Shown here: positions 1-11,843 of the stretch, in pieces | Layout: every line of letters starts with the position of its first letter | How positions within the stretch are numbered: the first letter of the stretch is position 1 | Assembly (NCBI GenBank): GCA_031769625.1 | Contig: JAUIMM010000701.1 | Coordinates: 682,001 to 746,000, forward strand | Length of the DNA stretch: 64,000 nt | Source: Taudactylus pleione | Lineage: Eukaryota > Chordata > Amphibia > Anura > Myobatrachidae | Direction: 5' to 3' | Translations under genes and position numbers: made by a program | The notes under the pieces: model-generated | Database searches by the model: none | Told to the model about the DNA's origin: nothing | The model's input: only the letters and a program-made list of their open reading frames with translations

Positions 1-35
1 CACAGAGCTCATATTTCACAAGTCTGACATTCTGA

Positions 36-542
36 GACTGATTCGGCATTGGTGCACGCAATGCCGATGTTTGCGCAGTTGACCGATTATCTGCTAATGT
101 GCATGCGCGAAAAGTCCTGAAAACCCCTACGGCACATGCTTTCCAATGAGTGTCGGCAGTGTACATGAAAAAAAAAAGTCTGTCTCATGTGCGTGTTATG
201 AGAGTGTCACGGATGTGTCAGCGAAAGCAGCTGCGTTCTCAGACGTAGAGCCGCAGCTACTGAGGCCATGTTAAGAGGATTTTCAGAAAGAGACACTGCG
301 TCTGCCATAGGCTGGTGTAAGGGTCGATAGTGCATGTGATAGTGCACCAATGGTGGAGTGTTCAGAATCACCGGCGGAGTTTCACTGCGCACGGGCATTG
401 AAAATGGGCAATTTGGGGCCTGCACAGTCCGGCACACGCTGGTACACAAGGGGAAGGCTGAGACTAACATTTGCATATTGTCACTGCTGCTACTCTGCAA
501 GAAGTCACAGCTGCAATAGTGTAAACCTCTGAATTAGGCCCT
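36..542. repeat. Harbinger-like repeat copy, degenerate
   Basis: The left end reads GACTGATTCGG and the right end CTCTGAATTAGGCCCT. These resemble the GGGCCTGATTCAG-type ends of several better-preserved elements in this window. The interior carries ATGCGCATGC-type alternating sequence, as in the copies at 10118 and 46791. No clean target-site duplication was found, so the bounds are approximate. Confidence 0.4.
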
Positions 543-2485
543 CTCTCTCTCTCTTGGTTCTGAAGTTTCCTTATTCCCTCCTAGAGCTCTCGGATTAAAT
601 TGTCTACACATTACAAACATTTTTTTAATCAAATTGTTATAGAATTGACATATGTTGGTGAGAATAGATATAATAAAATTAATTTAATTAATGTTCAAAT
701 TGTATTAAATTTAAAATTTCCATCCAAAATTATTGGATGGGAGCTGATTGAAGCGTGTGCACTGCAAATATGTAATTACAGTCTAGAAGGATTCTACAAC
801 TTCAGCTGTCTAAATTTGTTTAGCAGAATAAAATACACCAGTCAATCTACCCTCCTCAATCTACAGCTTTACGAGTTTAACATTCTGAGGTATTACCAAC
901 TGAACGACAAACATTGGGTAGACTATGACACTTAACGAAACTGATATTGAAAACCACCATTTAGATTCAGGAATCCTTAAGAAATGCATCTTACTGACTT
1001 AAACCATCAGGAACACAATCATTCTATGGATGTTTGTCTTAAATTCTTAATACAATAATTTCAGTTTCCCAACTTTCAATGCCTTTCATTTATACCTGAT
1101 TTAGTCAACAACCAGTTCCATTACTAGACTTTTAATATGTTGACTTATATGAAAACACTTTATCCTACTAATATGAGTTGAAGGTTTGAGGATTTAAGCA
1201 TCCAAGGTGCCATTGCTGAGAATGAGTGTCAGGGACCCTAGTAGGTATCCCTGATGTTTGCACTCTATGGTCAGAGTAAGTCATTTGATTTACCGTAACT
1301 GTATCACCCTAGTGTCAGGACTGTGATCGTGCAGATCCCCCAAATGAGGGCAGAGCCAAATATAATACTTACAATTAATATTCAATAACACTGCCCATTA
1401 TACTATATATGTCTCTTTACTGTCGCCACCCGTGGTAGATATAAAGGGCCACAAGTCCCCAAACACTCTATCTCAGTTGCGCAGGCTCGGCAACACAAAC
1501 TACCACAAAGTTAGTTTGGTTTTCCCCTGCTTCTAGCAATCAATCAATAGATATAGCATAACCTTAGCTATCTAATAGCTTCCTCAAAGACTGGGATATG
1601 GAGCATATATGAAATAGACTAATAAAGAAGATTTTATTTAGAAAAGAAAAAGCAATGCTTAGTTACAGAAATGTTATAAAGTGAAAAGGATTACAGGTTA
1701 CATAGACAAACAGGTTTTGCAATTTCAAATAAAGAGGAAGAAACACACAGAGCCTATCCTGTGCTTGGGGCATAGCAGAAAATAATGGTTCAGTTTCACA
1801 ATTAGATTGATCCACAAAGTCTGACAAATTCCTATATTATACACAGGCTCATAAACTTTAATCACTGAAGGCACCTGTGTGAAAATTATTGTGTCCCAAG
1901 ATAATTGAAATCCTTTTTTAGTATATAACTGCTCTATGATATTTAATAGACACATAATTCCAAACCACTACATTGGTCATCCCACACAGTTTGATATAAC
2001 AAATTAAAATTTTATGGCATTTATAATCTTCCCTACGGAAGATACATAGCTAACATAGGTTTACTATGCATCAGTTTATACTAATTTGCCCAAATTAATT
2101 ATTTCTAATATTTAAACCTAAACTGACAACCAAATTTCCCCAATCCTGAGCAGCGCAGACACCCGCCGCGGAACCACAGACAGGTAAGTTTAAAATAATA
2201 TGGGTGCAGGGTGTGCGGTGCGGGACCCCCCTGGACCCAGGGGCCAGTGTGCCCCGCACACACTGCACCCATTATAGATACTCAACTGGGCCCCAGCTTG
2301 GCCCCCTGTGAGCCCCATACACACTGTGCAAGAAACAGCTCAGTGTGTACAGGCTTCTATGGGATTTTTGTGATCAGCCTATGGGGGTTATGTCTGTTTT
2401 TCTGCGAGATTGCAGCTAAAATTAAAGGAGGAATCAGTTACTTTATGCACCAAGTACCCATCATTTATCTGCTCCACCTGGCTGC
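543..2485. other. AT-rich non-coding stretch, no gene recognised
   Basis: This mostly AT-rich sequence begins with a short CT run near 541. Open frames at 600-935 (+) and 1725-1955 (-) have no recognisable motif and no LAMP-like cysteine or glycosylation pattern. If the LAMP gene begins to the left of the window, this is intron. No RNA gene, promoter or conserved exon was seen. Confidence 0.5.
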
Positions 2486-2493
2486 CTACAAAC

Positions 2494-2910
2494 CATACTT
2501 GCCTACTTTTGAAAAAGCATTTCAGGGAGATTGTGAAAGCAGCACCTATGAGCGTGGCGGTAAAGTGGGCGTGTACTGCTTCATCTGAGAGGCGTGTCAT
2601 AAAATCGATTTACATCCACATGTAAATGAGCCACAAAGCAGTTAGCATGATCTACTTGTTGATGAAAACACACTGATACTTCTCAGAAAATACATGTACC
2701 CATAGGGATCATTGTGCCTTATAACCAATGCAGGGAAATTATACTAATGATCCCATTTGAATGTATATATCTCTGTTTTTTCTTTTCTAGAACAGTGTCA
2801 TAATGGGGGTAAGGTGTAATGAGGGACATTGCTGGACTCTTCAGGGAGACAGGGGGATTGCTGCTTTTTCAGGGAGTCTCCCTGACAATGAGGGAGAGTT
2901 GGCAAGTATG
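2494..2910. mobile_element. Non-autonomous hAT-type element (CATACTTGCC family), copy 1
   Basis: The element starts CATACTTGCC and ends GGCAAGTATG, a perfect 10-bp terminal inverted repeat. It is flanked by an exact 8-bp duplication CTACAAAC (2486-2493 and 2911-2918). An 8-bp duplication is the hAT hallmark. No protein is encoded. A second copy with about the same length and sequence lies at 20160-20565. Similar GGCAAGTATG or CATACTTGCC ends also occur near 3670 and 60110. Confidence 0.8.
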
Positions 2911-3217
2911 CTACAAACATCACTGATAGAGTGACAAGAATGACAGGAACCCGCCAGAGCATATGAGATTCGGTCGCATGGTCAACATCGACCATGTCCA
3001 CATTCATAATGTCGACATGGTTCAAAATGTCGACAGACCCCATGTTAGCATCCTCAGAATGGCGACATGGTTCAAAACGTCTACATCTGAAATGTTGCCA
3101 TGTGAAATGTTGAATGCCAGATCCCTAGTAAGGACATAGAGATTACATAAAGCACCAGTGTGACACTACTCTAATGGGGTCTTATAAACTACATACATTG
3201 GAGACATGCATTTAGAG

Positions 3218-3690
3218 CAGTGCCAGATTAAGGTTCTCATGGGCCTGGAGCTGAAATTTAAGAAGGGCCTATTGTGTGCTGTGACGGGGTGCGATGTTTC
3301 AACGATGTTCCAGGACCACGTAGGACCAGGCTTGTCTAGCCTCCCGATTTGGTCGGGAGCCTCCCGAAAATTGTGTGCCGCTCCCGGCCCCCTGGAAAGG
3401 CAGGCAAGCCTCCTTGCAGCCGCCCCCGCAGTACTGATAGAAACCCCCGCAGCGGAGGGGGGAGTTGATGTGAATTGCACTGAGTCGCGTCATCGTGGCC
3501 CCGTCCCGTTTCACAATGCCGTTCATTTTGGCATTGTGAAGAGGGGGCAGGGCCACGATGACACGATCGCAAGGTCACGCCCCTGTCTCCATTACTTTAT
3601 CACCCCATTGCCATGCCCCCCTGCTGTATAGATATTCAGCTCCCTCCCGGAAGGAGGGAGCTGAATGTCGGCAAGTATGCGTAGGACACT
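3218..3690. mobile_element. hAT-like fragment beginning CAGTGCCAGATTAAGG
   Basis: The left terminus CAGTGCCAGATTAAGG and the following GGGCCTGGAGCTGAA resemble, in inverted form, the right end of the element ending at 10106. A GC-rich hairpin lies at about 3490-3563, with arms around CATCGTGGCCCCGTCC. The tract ends near a GGCAAGTATG end. No matching right terminus or target duplication was found, so this is a fragment or a nested pair. Open frames here follow GC content and have no recognisable domain. Confidence 0.4.
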
Positions 3691-4039
3691 TTTCTCATGA
3701 CGCTGTTTCATCGCAAGTGAGGATGTCACAGGTCTCACGAGATTGATTGTCCCAGAGCATCCATACAACAAGTAGGCTGTAAATAAAGAATGTGATTGGG
3801 ATCATACTGCGCCATTGATGGTCCAGTCTGGGTATTTATCTTTGTAATTGTTATGTTTGTATGCACCCTGACAAAAATGTTAAACTCGCACCTACCCCTT
3901 CCGATCTCATTTAAATATTGCGCTTTTATTTGTCATTGTTTCAGACATCCAAAAATCAATCATACTCTGTGTATATTAATAATATATACACATGTATTAT
4001 ATATATTTATTTATAAACATACTGTATATAGATATGCAT

Positions 4040-4196
4040 ACATACAGTATATACATATATAGTTATACACACACACACATATATATATATACTCTAAATA
4101 TATGTGTGTATATATATATATATATAAATATATATATTATACACTGTGTATATATTATATATTTGCAGTGTGTGTGTGTGTATTATATATATATAT
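4040..4196. repeat. (TA)n / (TATG)n microsatellite
   Basis: An almost continuous alternation of TA, TATG and CA units. It forms the target of the hAT element starting at 4197. Tyrosine/isoleucine-rich open frames across it (3992-4302) are artefacts of the repeat. Confidence 0.85.
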
Positions 4197-4356
4197 TAGG
4201 GGTGAGCGGGTTCGGATTTCTGAAATCCGAACCCCCCCGAGCCCCCCCGATCCGAGGCCGATCCGAGTCAGGCTCGACTTTTCCCGCCTGACTCGGATCT
4301 GAAATCGAGGCAAAACGTCATCATCCCGCCTTCCGGGTCTCGCGGGTTTTGGATCC

Positions 4357-4364
4357 TATATAAG
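4357..4364 (+). promoter_or_regulatory. Probable TATA box of the hAT transposase gene
   Basis: TATATAAG lies about 30 bp upstream of a CATTTTCTCACTC sequence that could serve as the transcription start region. It is about 930 bp before the first transposase ATG at 5289. Position and sequence fit a core promoter; no expression data are available. Confidence 0.5.
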
Positions 4365-4464
4365 GTACCCACGTCGGCGCCATTTTCTCACTCGGCTGTG
4401 GACAGTGAAGAGGGAGGGTGGGAGTTAGGGCTGGCTGGGCTGTGTAGTGTAGTGTAGTGCAGAG

Positions 4465-4690
4465 TAGTGTTGTGCTGTGCTGTGCTGCGCTGTGCTGCTG
4501 TTGTCCATAGGGGCTGTGTCCACTACTTCAAAGTCCATAGGGGCTGGCTGTGTTGTGCTGTGCTGCTGTTGTTAATAGGGGCTGTGTCCACTACTTCAAA
4601 GTCCATAGGGGCTGGCTGGACTGTGTTGTGCAGTCAGTTGTCCATAGGGGCTGTGTCCACTCCAAAGTCCTGTGCAGTGTCCCAGTCCTA
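4465..4690 (+). repeat. Leader tandem repeat of the hAT, about 70-80 bp unit
   Basis: About three copies of a unit containing GTCCATAGGGGCTGTGTCCACT and TTCAAAGTCCATAGGGGCTGG, preceded by TGTGCTGTGC-type simple sequence. It lies between the TATA box and the transposase ATG, so it would be in the 5' leader or a first intron. Open frames through it are not conserved proteins. Confidence 0.7.
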
Positions 4691-4759
4691 AAGGGGTGCT
4701 GTAGTGTTGTCCAGGAGGTGCTCTGTCCGTCAGGGGTGCTCCCCCCAAGTGCTAAAAAA

Positions 4760-5265
4760 AAAAATATTTTTTCTGTGTTTGTGAATTGTGTGCGCAGTAG
4801 CCGCACGTGCATCAACAAAGTAGTGGCAAGCGTGCGCCTGTGTCATAAGTAAAGGGCCGGCTGGCTTGACCGTTAAAGGGTGCTGTAACCCTCAAAGTAC
4901 ACGCCAAACCAAATAAAAAAATATTTTCTGTGTTTGTAAATTGTGTGCGCAGTAGCCGCACGTGCATCAACAAAGTAGTGCCAAGCGTGCGCCTGTGTCA
5001 TAAGTAAAGGGCCAGCTGGCTTGACCGTTAAAGGGTGCTGTAACCCCCAAAGTACACTCCAAACCAAATAAAAATTTTTTTTCTGTGTTTGTGAATTGTG
5101 TGCGCAGTAGCCACACGTGCAAAGGAGCAGCGCCAAGCGTGTGTCCCATAAGTAAAGAGCCGGCTGGCTCATTTCTTAAAGGGTGGTGTAACCCACAAAG
5201 TGCACTACTCTCCAGCAAAAATACAAAAATATTTTCTGTGTTTGTGTGCGCCTTAGCCGCATGTA
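4760..5265 (+). repeat. Leader tandem repeat of the hAT, about 155 bp unit
   Basis: Four successive units start with TTCTGTGTTTGTGAATTGTG and contain GCGCAGTAGCCGCACGTGCA, then GGGCCGGCTGGCTTGACC, then TAAAGGGTGCTGTAACCC. The last unit is shortened and runs into the transposase ATG region at 5289. CACGTG in each unit is an E-box, so the array could act as a repeated upstream regulatory element. That role is inference. Confidence 0.75.
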
Positions 5266-5288
5266 TATATCAAATCGATATAACATAA

Positions 5289-8200
5289 ATGGAGGACCAA
5301 ACTTTCTCCGATAAAAATAAAATAGAGAAAGATCAAGAACCACTGCCTCCTAGTGCTGAAGCTGCTGCCACTAGTCATGACATAGACGATAACATGCCAT
5401 CAACATCGTCTGCCAAGGCCGATGCCCAATGTCATAGTAGAGGGCACATACAATCACAAATGGCAAAGTTCAGGAAAATGACCTTGAAAAAAACATTTAA
5501 ATCATCTGAAGAGAAACGTAAACTTGCCAATATGCCATTTACGACACGGAGTGGCAAGGAATGGCTAAGGTCTTTCCCTATGTTCATGACTAGTGGTTCA
5601 GCTTCACATGACGATGGAAGCCCTCCTCCCACTAAAAAATCAAAAGAGTTAAGCTGGCAAAAGCACAGCGAAGAACTGTGCGTTCTAAGAAGATATCACA
5701 AATCCCCAAGGAGAGTCCAAGTGTGGTTGTGGTTGCGATGCCTGACCTTCCCAGCACTGGACGGGAAGAGGTGGCTCTTTCCACCATTTGCACGCCCCCT
5801 GCAAGTGCTGAAAGGAGCACCCACAGTCCACTTGCTGATATGCAAATTGAAGATGTCACTGTTGAAGTACAACAGGATGAGGATACTGGTGTAGCTGGCG
5901 CTGAGGAGGAAGTTGGCGAGGAGGATTCTGATGGTGATGTGGTTTGTTTAAATCAGGCTCCAGGGGAGACAGTTGTTGTCTGTGGGATGAAAAAGCCCAT
6001 CACGGTCATGCCTGGGCAGAAGACCAAACATTCCACCTCTTTGGTCTGGCAATATTTCTATCCAAATCCGGACAACAACTGTCTTGCCATATGTACCATA
6101 TGTAAAGGTGAAATAAGTAGGGGTAAGGACGTTAACCACCTAGGAACATCCTCCCTTATACGGCACCTGCAGCGCGTTCATAAAAAGTTACTGTCAAGTT
6201 CAGAAACTTTGGCTAAGACCGTAAGCAGTCCAGGGACACCTAAATCCCATTGTCCTGTTGTATCCAAGTGCCTGCAAACCACACCGTCAACTCCCTCCTC
6301 GTCAATTTCCTCTTTAGTCAGGATCGGAAGTAGTCCTGCAGGCCATGTCACTGGCATGACTGACTCTCCTATCTGGGATTCCTCCGGAGGATCCTGCATT
6401 GCTACGCCTCCTGCTGCCGCTGCTGCTGTTGCTGCTGCTGGGAGTCGTTCATCATCCCAGAGAGGAAGTAGGAACACCACTACTTTTACTAAACAATTGA
6501 CCCTCCAACAGTCCTTAGCGAGGAGGATGAAGTACGACAGCAGTCATCCTGAAGCAAAACGTATAACTGAGGCCTTGACTGCTATGTTGGTGTTAGACGT
6601 GCGTCCGGTATCCGCCATTAGTGCAGTGGGATTTAGACAATTGATGGAGGTAGTGTGTCCCCGGTTCCAAATCCCGTCTAGATTCCACTTCACTAGGCAG
6701 GCGATACCTAGACTGTACAGAAACGTCAGAAAAAGTGTCCTCAGTGTCCTGAAAAATGCCGTTGTACCCAATGTCCACTTAACCACGGACATGTGGACAA
6801 GTGGAACAGGGCAGTCTAAGGACTATATGACTGTGACAGCCCACTGGGTAGATGTATCACCTTACGCAGCAACAACAGCAGCGTCACCAGTAGCAGCATC
6901 TCAGAAACGCCAGCTCGTTCCAAGGCAGGCTACGCTGTGTATCACCGGTTTCAGTAAGAGGCACACCGCCGACAACCTCTTAGAGAAACTGAGGGAAATC
7001 ATCGCCCAGTGGCTTACCCCACTTAGACTCTCCTGGGGATTTTTGATATCTGACAATGCCACCAATATTGTGCGGGCATTACATCTGGGCAAATTCAAGC
7101 ACGTCCCATGTTTTGCTCACACAATAAACTTGGTGGTGCAGAATTTTCTGAAAAGCGACAGGGGCGTGCAGGAGACGCTTTGGGTGGCCCGAAAAATTTC
7201 TGGCCACTTTCGCCATTCAGCGACTGCGTGCCGAAGACTGGAGCTCCAGCAAACACTCTTGAACCTGCCCCGCCATCACCTGAAGCAAGAGGTTGTGACG
7301 CGGTGGAACTCAACCCTCTATATGCTTCAGAGGATGGAGGAGCAGCAAAAGGCCATACAAGCCTATACATCCACCTATGACATAGGCAAAGGAGGGGGTA
7401 TGCACCTGACTCAAGCGCAGTGGTGAATGATTTCCGTGTTGTGCAAGGTTCCCCTGCCCTTTGAACTTGCCACACGTGAAGTCAGTTCAGACACTGCCAG
7501 CTTGAGTCAGGTCATTCCCCTCATCAGGCTTTTGCAGAAGCAGCTGGAGAAAGTGAAGGAGGAGCTAAGACAGAGAAATTCCGCTCGGCATGTGGGACTT
7601 GTGGATGAAGCCCTTCATTCGCTTGCCAGGATTCCAGGGTGGTCAATCTGTTGAAATCAGACCACTACATTTTGGCCACCGTGCTCGATCCTAGGTTTAA
7701 AGCATATGTGGTGTCTCTCTTTCCGGCCGACACAAGCCTGCAGAGGTGCAAAGACCTGCTGGTGAACACACTGTCAGCTGAAGCGGAACGTGACACGTCA
7801 ACAGCTCCTTCTTCATTTTCTCCCGCAACTGGGGCTGCTAGGAAAAAACTTAGCTATCCTAAGCAACCCGCTGGCGGTGATGCAGGGCAGGCAGGACCAA
7901 GTTTGGACATCTGGTCCGGACTGAAGGACCTGGCAACAATTTCTGACATGTCTACTGTCACTACATATGATACTGTCACCATTGAGAGAATGGTGGAGGA
8001 TTACATCGGTGACAGCATCCAAGTAGGCATGTCAGACAGTCCATACCTGTACTGGCAGGAAAAAGAGGCAATTTGGAGGCCCCTGTACAAACTGGCTCTA
8101 TTTTACCTGAGTTGCCCCCCCTCCAGTGTGTACTCCGAAAGAGTGTTTAGTGCAGCCGGGAACCTTGTCAGCGAAAGGCGTAGGAGGTTGCTTCCACAAA

Positions 8201-8400
8201 ATGTGGAGAAGATGATGTTCATCAAAATGAATTATCAACTCTTCCAGGGAGACCAGCCTCCAGAACGTACAGAGGGACCTGTGGTGGTGGATTCCAGTGG
8301 GGACGAGTTAATACTCTGTGAGGATGAGGATGTACACAACACTGAAGAGGGTGAGGAATCGGTGGATGAGGAGGATGAGGATGCCATCTTGCCTCCGTAG
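5289..8400 (+). pseudogene. hAT transposase with BED zinc finger (broken)
   Basis: This is the remains of a cut-and-paste transposase. The first part (5289 to about 5638) starts at an ATG and is acidic and serine-rich. A shift in the A-run at about 5633-5638 moves the frame. The next part (to 7423) holds a BED finger (CTICKGEISRGK, then H and RHLQRVH) followed by the catalytic RNase H-like core. It includes TTDMWTS, LISDNATN, CFAHTINLVVQ and VTRWNSTLYML, typical of ZBED/hAT proteins. An in-frame TGA lies at 7424-7426. A second shift near 7640 leads into LDPRFKA and the C-terminal dimerisation block with SERVFSAAGN (about 8135-8165). The acidic end stops at 8400. With one stop and two frameshifts it cannot make full transposase. 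Most other frames over this stretch are shadows. Confidence 0.9.
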
Positions 8401-9069
8401 AGCCAGTTTGTGCAGGGACAGATTAATTGCCAGCTTGTTTTGTGGGGGCCCAAACGAACCAATCATTTCAGCCACAGTCGTGTGGCAGACCCTGGCGCTG
8501 AAATGATTGCTTTGTTAAAGTGTGCATGTCCTGTTTATACAACATAAGGGTGGGTGGGAGGGCCCAAGGACAATTCCATCTTGCACCTCTTTTTTTTCTT
8601 TGCATTATGTACAGTTTGGGGCCTAGTTTTTTAAACTGCCATCCTGTCTGCCACTGCAGTGTTACTCCTAGATGGGTCACGTGTTTGTGCCGCCCACTCG
8701 TGTCGCTTAGCATAGTCATCCAGCTACCTCGGTGCAACCTTTTGGACATAAAAACACTATTGTGAGGTGTGAGGTGTTCAGAATAGACTGGAAATTAGTG
8801 GAAATTAAGGTTATTGAGGTTAATAATGGCATAGGAGCAGAAAAACCAACACATTCTGTGATTTTAGCTGTTTTTATGCTTTTTAAAAAAAAAATACAGA
8901 TCCAAAACACAGAACCCAAAACACGGAAGGGTGGTTTTGGCAAAACCAATCCAGATCCAAAACACGAAGAAAGATCCAGATCCAAAACCAAAACACGAAA
9001 AGGGGCCGGTGCACACCCCTAATATATATATATATGCAACAATATATACACACACACACTAGAATCCAA

Positions 9070-9166
9070 GCATCGGCGGGTCTTGAAATGAAGTATAACA
9101 TCACACAAGGTAGTTCGTTCAAACAAACTACCTTGTGTGGTGCATACTTCAAGACCCGTAAATGCC
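9070..9166. repeat. Short foldback sequence
   Basis: The left arm, around GGCGGGTCTTGAAATGAAGTAT then CACACAAGGTAGTT, is matched in reverse complement by AACTACCTTGTGTGG then ATACTTCAAGACCCG. The centre is about GTTCAAAC near 9118. The foldback lies between two TA microsatellites. No terminal duplication could be assigned. Confidence 0.7.
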
Positions 9167-9263
9167 GCTGCTTTGTTTCTAGTACATATTAAGTATTGTA
9201 TATTTTTTGAGGGCACCAGGGAAAGTTACAATTTTGATTGTGAAGTGCCGGCTCTGTGTTGGT

Positions 9264-9267
<4 letters not shown>

Positions 9268-9305
<38 letters not shown>
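9268..9305. repeat. (TA)n microsatellite
   Basis: An uninterrupted TA tract follows ACACACAC. Another TA tract lies at about 9436-9463. Confidence 0.9.
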
Positions 9306-9306
<1 letters not shown>

Positions 9307-9308
9307 AA

Positions 9309-9353
9309 TCAGTGAATAATGGCGACACTCCCAGTGTCGCCATTATTCACTGA
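9309..9353. repeat. Short perfect palindrome between TA tracts
   Basis: AGTGAATAATGGCGACACT (9311-9329) is followed by CCC and then its exact reverse complement (9333-9351), with TC/GA extending the stem. A very short foldback MITE is possible. No function can be assigned. Confidence 0.8.
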
Positions 9354-9432
9354 TATTATTGGGTTGCCATATAACCCTTGGAAGGCACGGGAGCACAAAG
9401 AATTTTATTCACATATACTAGTGTCGGATGAC

Positions 9433-9467
<35 letters not shown>

Positions 9468-9589
9468 AAGAACAGCATATATACTCACTATATATAGACA
9501 GACAGTATATAATATACATCATACTCTGAAAATATTTATTCATATAAGTGGCATGCCCTGCATTATGCATACCATTTATTCTACACTAT

Positions 9590-10106
9590 CAGCAGCAGCC
9601 AGGCTGCCTGGCCAGCAGGACTGACCAGCATCTCACCTCAGTCAGGACTAGGTAGATCAGACACCACTGCCAGGCCGCCTTCACGGAGCTGCTGTGTCTG
9701 CAGTGCTGAGCCTTCTGCTGGCTCGGGCGGGCTTCTTTACGTTCAGACCAGGGTGCGGTGCTGGTGGAGGGAGGCATCTATGTGACGTCACATGCAGTGA
9801 CGTCAGGCGGCGCCGAGTCACTGTGAGATGAGAGTTAGCTGTGCTTGGAGCGCTAGTGTGAAGCCTTCCACCGAGCCGCCATCATGTGCTGTCAGCTTTT
9901 TAACCTCCGGCGCCGCAGCCAAGAGTTGTGGATGTCGGCTGGGAGGGGGGCGGGGTCTCGGGCTGCCACTGACCGGCGGGCTGCTGTAGGAGGACAACAA
10001 ATTCCTGTCTACAGCAGCGCACACAGCAAATACTTCTGTGGGCCTATTTTGATAGAGGGCCTGGAGCTGAAGCTCCATCAGCCCCATTGTTAATTCGGCC
10101 CTGATT
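9590..10106. mobile_element. hAT-like fragment ending TTCGGCCCTG
   Basis: GC-rich sequence ends GGGCCTGGAGCTGAAG, CCCCATTGTTAATTCGGCCCTG. Read on the - strand, this begins CAGGGCCGAATTAAC, related to the CAGTGCCAGATTAAGG end at 3218. The left end is not defined. TGACGTCA-like motifs occur near 9783 and 9797. Open frames on both strands follow GC content. Confidence 0.4.
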
Positions 10107-10117
10107 TAGAGGACTGA

Positions 10118-10727
10118 GGGCCCGATTCAGATCCAGACGCTAAGAAGCATTCGCTCCTAGCTGCCGATGGTTCGCATTGTGTGCATGCGTATGCATCGCA
10201 GTGCACGTGCATGAACCACAGCGAAAGCTCAGGTAGCATACACTCACCCAGCATAGACAGCCCACCAGAGTAAGTTACAGAAGAAGCTGTTTGTGGGTGG
10301 TGACAGGGGCAGGTCACTAGAAACGGGTGAGCGTAAATGTGAACGCAGGCGTGCCTGACCGAAATATCGCTGTTTGAGAGGCGTGCATGATTAACAGGCA
10401 GCGTCATAGTACACGTCACCTGGTTGTATTTCACACTGAAGTGATCGCAGTGCTTGAAGTAGGGTATTGTCTACCTCAAGCGCTGCGTTCGCTTACGATG
10501 GTACCCGATGTACTGATGGTTGCATACACTTCCTGGAGATGACGTGCGCTAGTGGGCGTCTTAAGACAGGCTGGTGGCAGTCTGCATACACAAAGCGATC
10601 ACACGGCCAGACATAGTGGGCATGCATATGGCTAGCCGTGAATTCGCCTGCCATGCCGTCACTTAGACAAATTTGCATACTCTAGGAATGAGCGAACACA
10701 TCTAGCGATCAGGTCTGAATCGAGCCC
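10118..10727. mobile_element. Harbinger-like non-autonomous element
   Basis: The termini are GGGCCCGATTCAGATCC and GGTCTGAATCGAGCCC, flanked by a 3-bp duplication TGA (10115-10117, 10728-10730). A 3-bp duplication with GGGCC termini fits PIF/Harbinger. The interior is rich in GCATGC/TGCATA alternation and contains no coding capacity. The copy at 24729-25262 shares interior blocks, such as GGCAGCGTCATAGTACACGTCAC and CTTCCTGGAGATGACGTG. Confidence 0.7.
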
Positions 10728-10838
10728 TGAACCATTAACATCGTGGAGACATTGTACCGTGTGACCAGTTCTGTCATTACACAGTGATAAAACTATGCAG
10801 GTACAATTCTTGCTGCACTCAGGAAAGGTTCACTTAAA

Positions 10839-11065
10839 CCGGGTACACACTAGATGATATGTCGTCCGATCCAACATATCGCCCACTTCGGGCAGTGTGT
10901 ACCCATTAGGTCGCTGACGATGCGCGCTCCCGTGCATCGTCAGCGACATTACGGACGATATAATCAGCGGGGGCAATGTTTCCGAATGCAGCATGGCCCC
11001 CTACTGTCACGCACTTGCCGAACCCGGGACCCCCCCGCTCGAGACATCGGCTGGGTACACATCGT
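10839..11065. repeat. Probable terminal-inverted-repeat MITE (GGGTACACAC ends)
   Basis: The left part begins CCGGGTACACACTAG. GTGTACCC recurs inside, and GGGTACACATCG lies near the right. An internal hairpin is formed by GTCGCTGACGATGC and GCATCGTCAGCGAC (about 10911-10950). The ends are approximate and no target duplication was confirmed. Confidence 0.4.
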
Positions 11066-11238
11066 TAGGTCTGTATCCAGCATTAGACCTATGTCCTGAA
11101 CTAATTGTATTTATTTCAGTGTGGGTTACTTCATTAAATAATAGACAGACATATGAATAAAAGGTGATCACCAATTGTTAACCAGCCTACAAAACTTAAC
11201 ATTGTAAATGAAGATACCCATCAGTAAATAGACCCCTG

Positions 11239-11417
11239 TGGGGTCTATTTACTAAGCAGTGTTAGGAGACAAAGTGAAATGAGATAAGGTACCAGCCAAT
11301 CAGCTCCTAACTGCCATGTTACAGGCTGTGTTGGAAAAATGACAGTTGGGAGCTGATTGGCTGGTACCTTATCTCCTTTCACTTTGTCTCCTAACACTGC
11401 TTAGTAAATAGACCCCA
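11239..11417. repeat. Palindromic MITE (GGGGTCTATTTACTAAGCAGTG family)
   Basis: TGGGGTCTATTTACTAAGCAGTG on the left is matched in reverse complement by the right end. The stem continues through GGAGACAAAGTGAAA and GCCAATCAGCTCC to a loop around 11325. Related copies occur at 17095-17165 (half), 21845-22019, 34489-34809, 38740-38905 and 45127-45325. The preceding TAAATAGACCCCT (11225-11237) looks like the end of an adjoining copy. Confidence 0.8.
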
Positions 11418-11843
11418 TAAAGTGGACTCTAAAGATAAACACATAGGCATTTTAGGCAAATGCCTAGGGGCACCAGGGGCAGATCTAGACTTTTGCTTTA
11501 GGGGGGGCGGTGTGTGTGTATGTGCTTGCCACCACGTCGGCGATCCGTCCATCATCATGGATCCCAATGGGACCCCTGGGAGTGAGATACGTGTCGCCTG
11601 TGTCCTCAGACTCCTCATTAATCTGGTTTTAGTCACCTGTAGGATGGGGACCTTGTGTGTCATATCAGGGCTAGTACTAGAGCAAGTAGAGACCAGGGTA
11701 AAAATTCCTTTGGTGCCGTTCTTAAAAGGACAAAAAAATCAATACTGTTTTTGTGTGTACTAAATAAAAACTCACCTTACCTGTATGGTGGTTTCTCGGC
11801 AATGGGGAACGTCTGAAGAAATGATCCTCCGTGGGCAGACAGT

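Larger units (their letters stand above)
4197..9021 (+). mobile_element. Full-length autonomous-type hAT transposon, degenerate
   Basis: The termini are TAGGGGTGAGC on the left and GCACACCCCTA on the right. They are flanked by 8 bp of ATATATAT on both sides (4189-4196, 9022-9029); because the target is a TA microsatellite, this duplication is only weakly diagnostic. The 4825-bp body contains, in order, a TATA-box leader, two sets of leader tandem repeats, a BED-finger/hAT transposase with three lesions, and a non-coding tail rich in AAAACACGAA repeats. The MITE at 34504-34654 has the same TAGGGGTGAGCGG ends and may be a deletion derivative of this family. Confidence 0.85.

Noticed and set aside
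600..935. 111-residue open frame on the + strand
   Set aside because: AT-rich composition, no splice context, no LAMP pattern, no recognised motif.
7108..7475. Open frames overlapping the hAT transposase on both strands (for example 7095-7475 minus)
   Set aside because: They are shadows of the transposase core, which has the conserved hAT motifs in the other frame.
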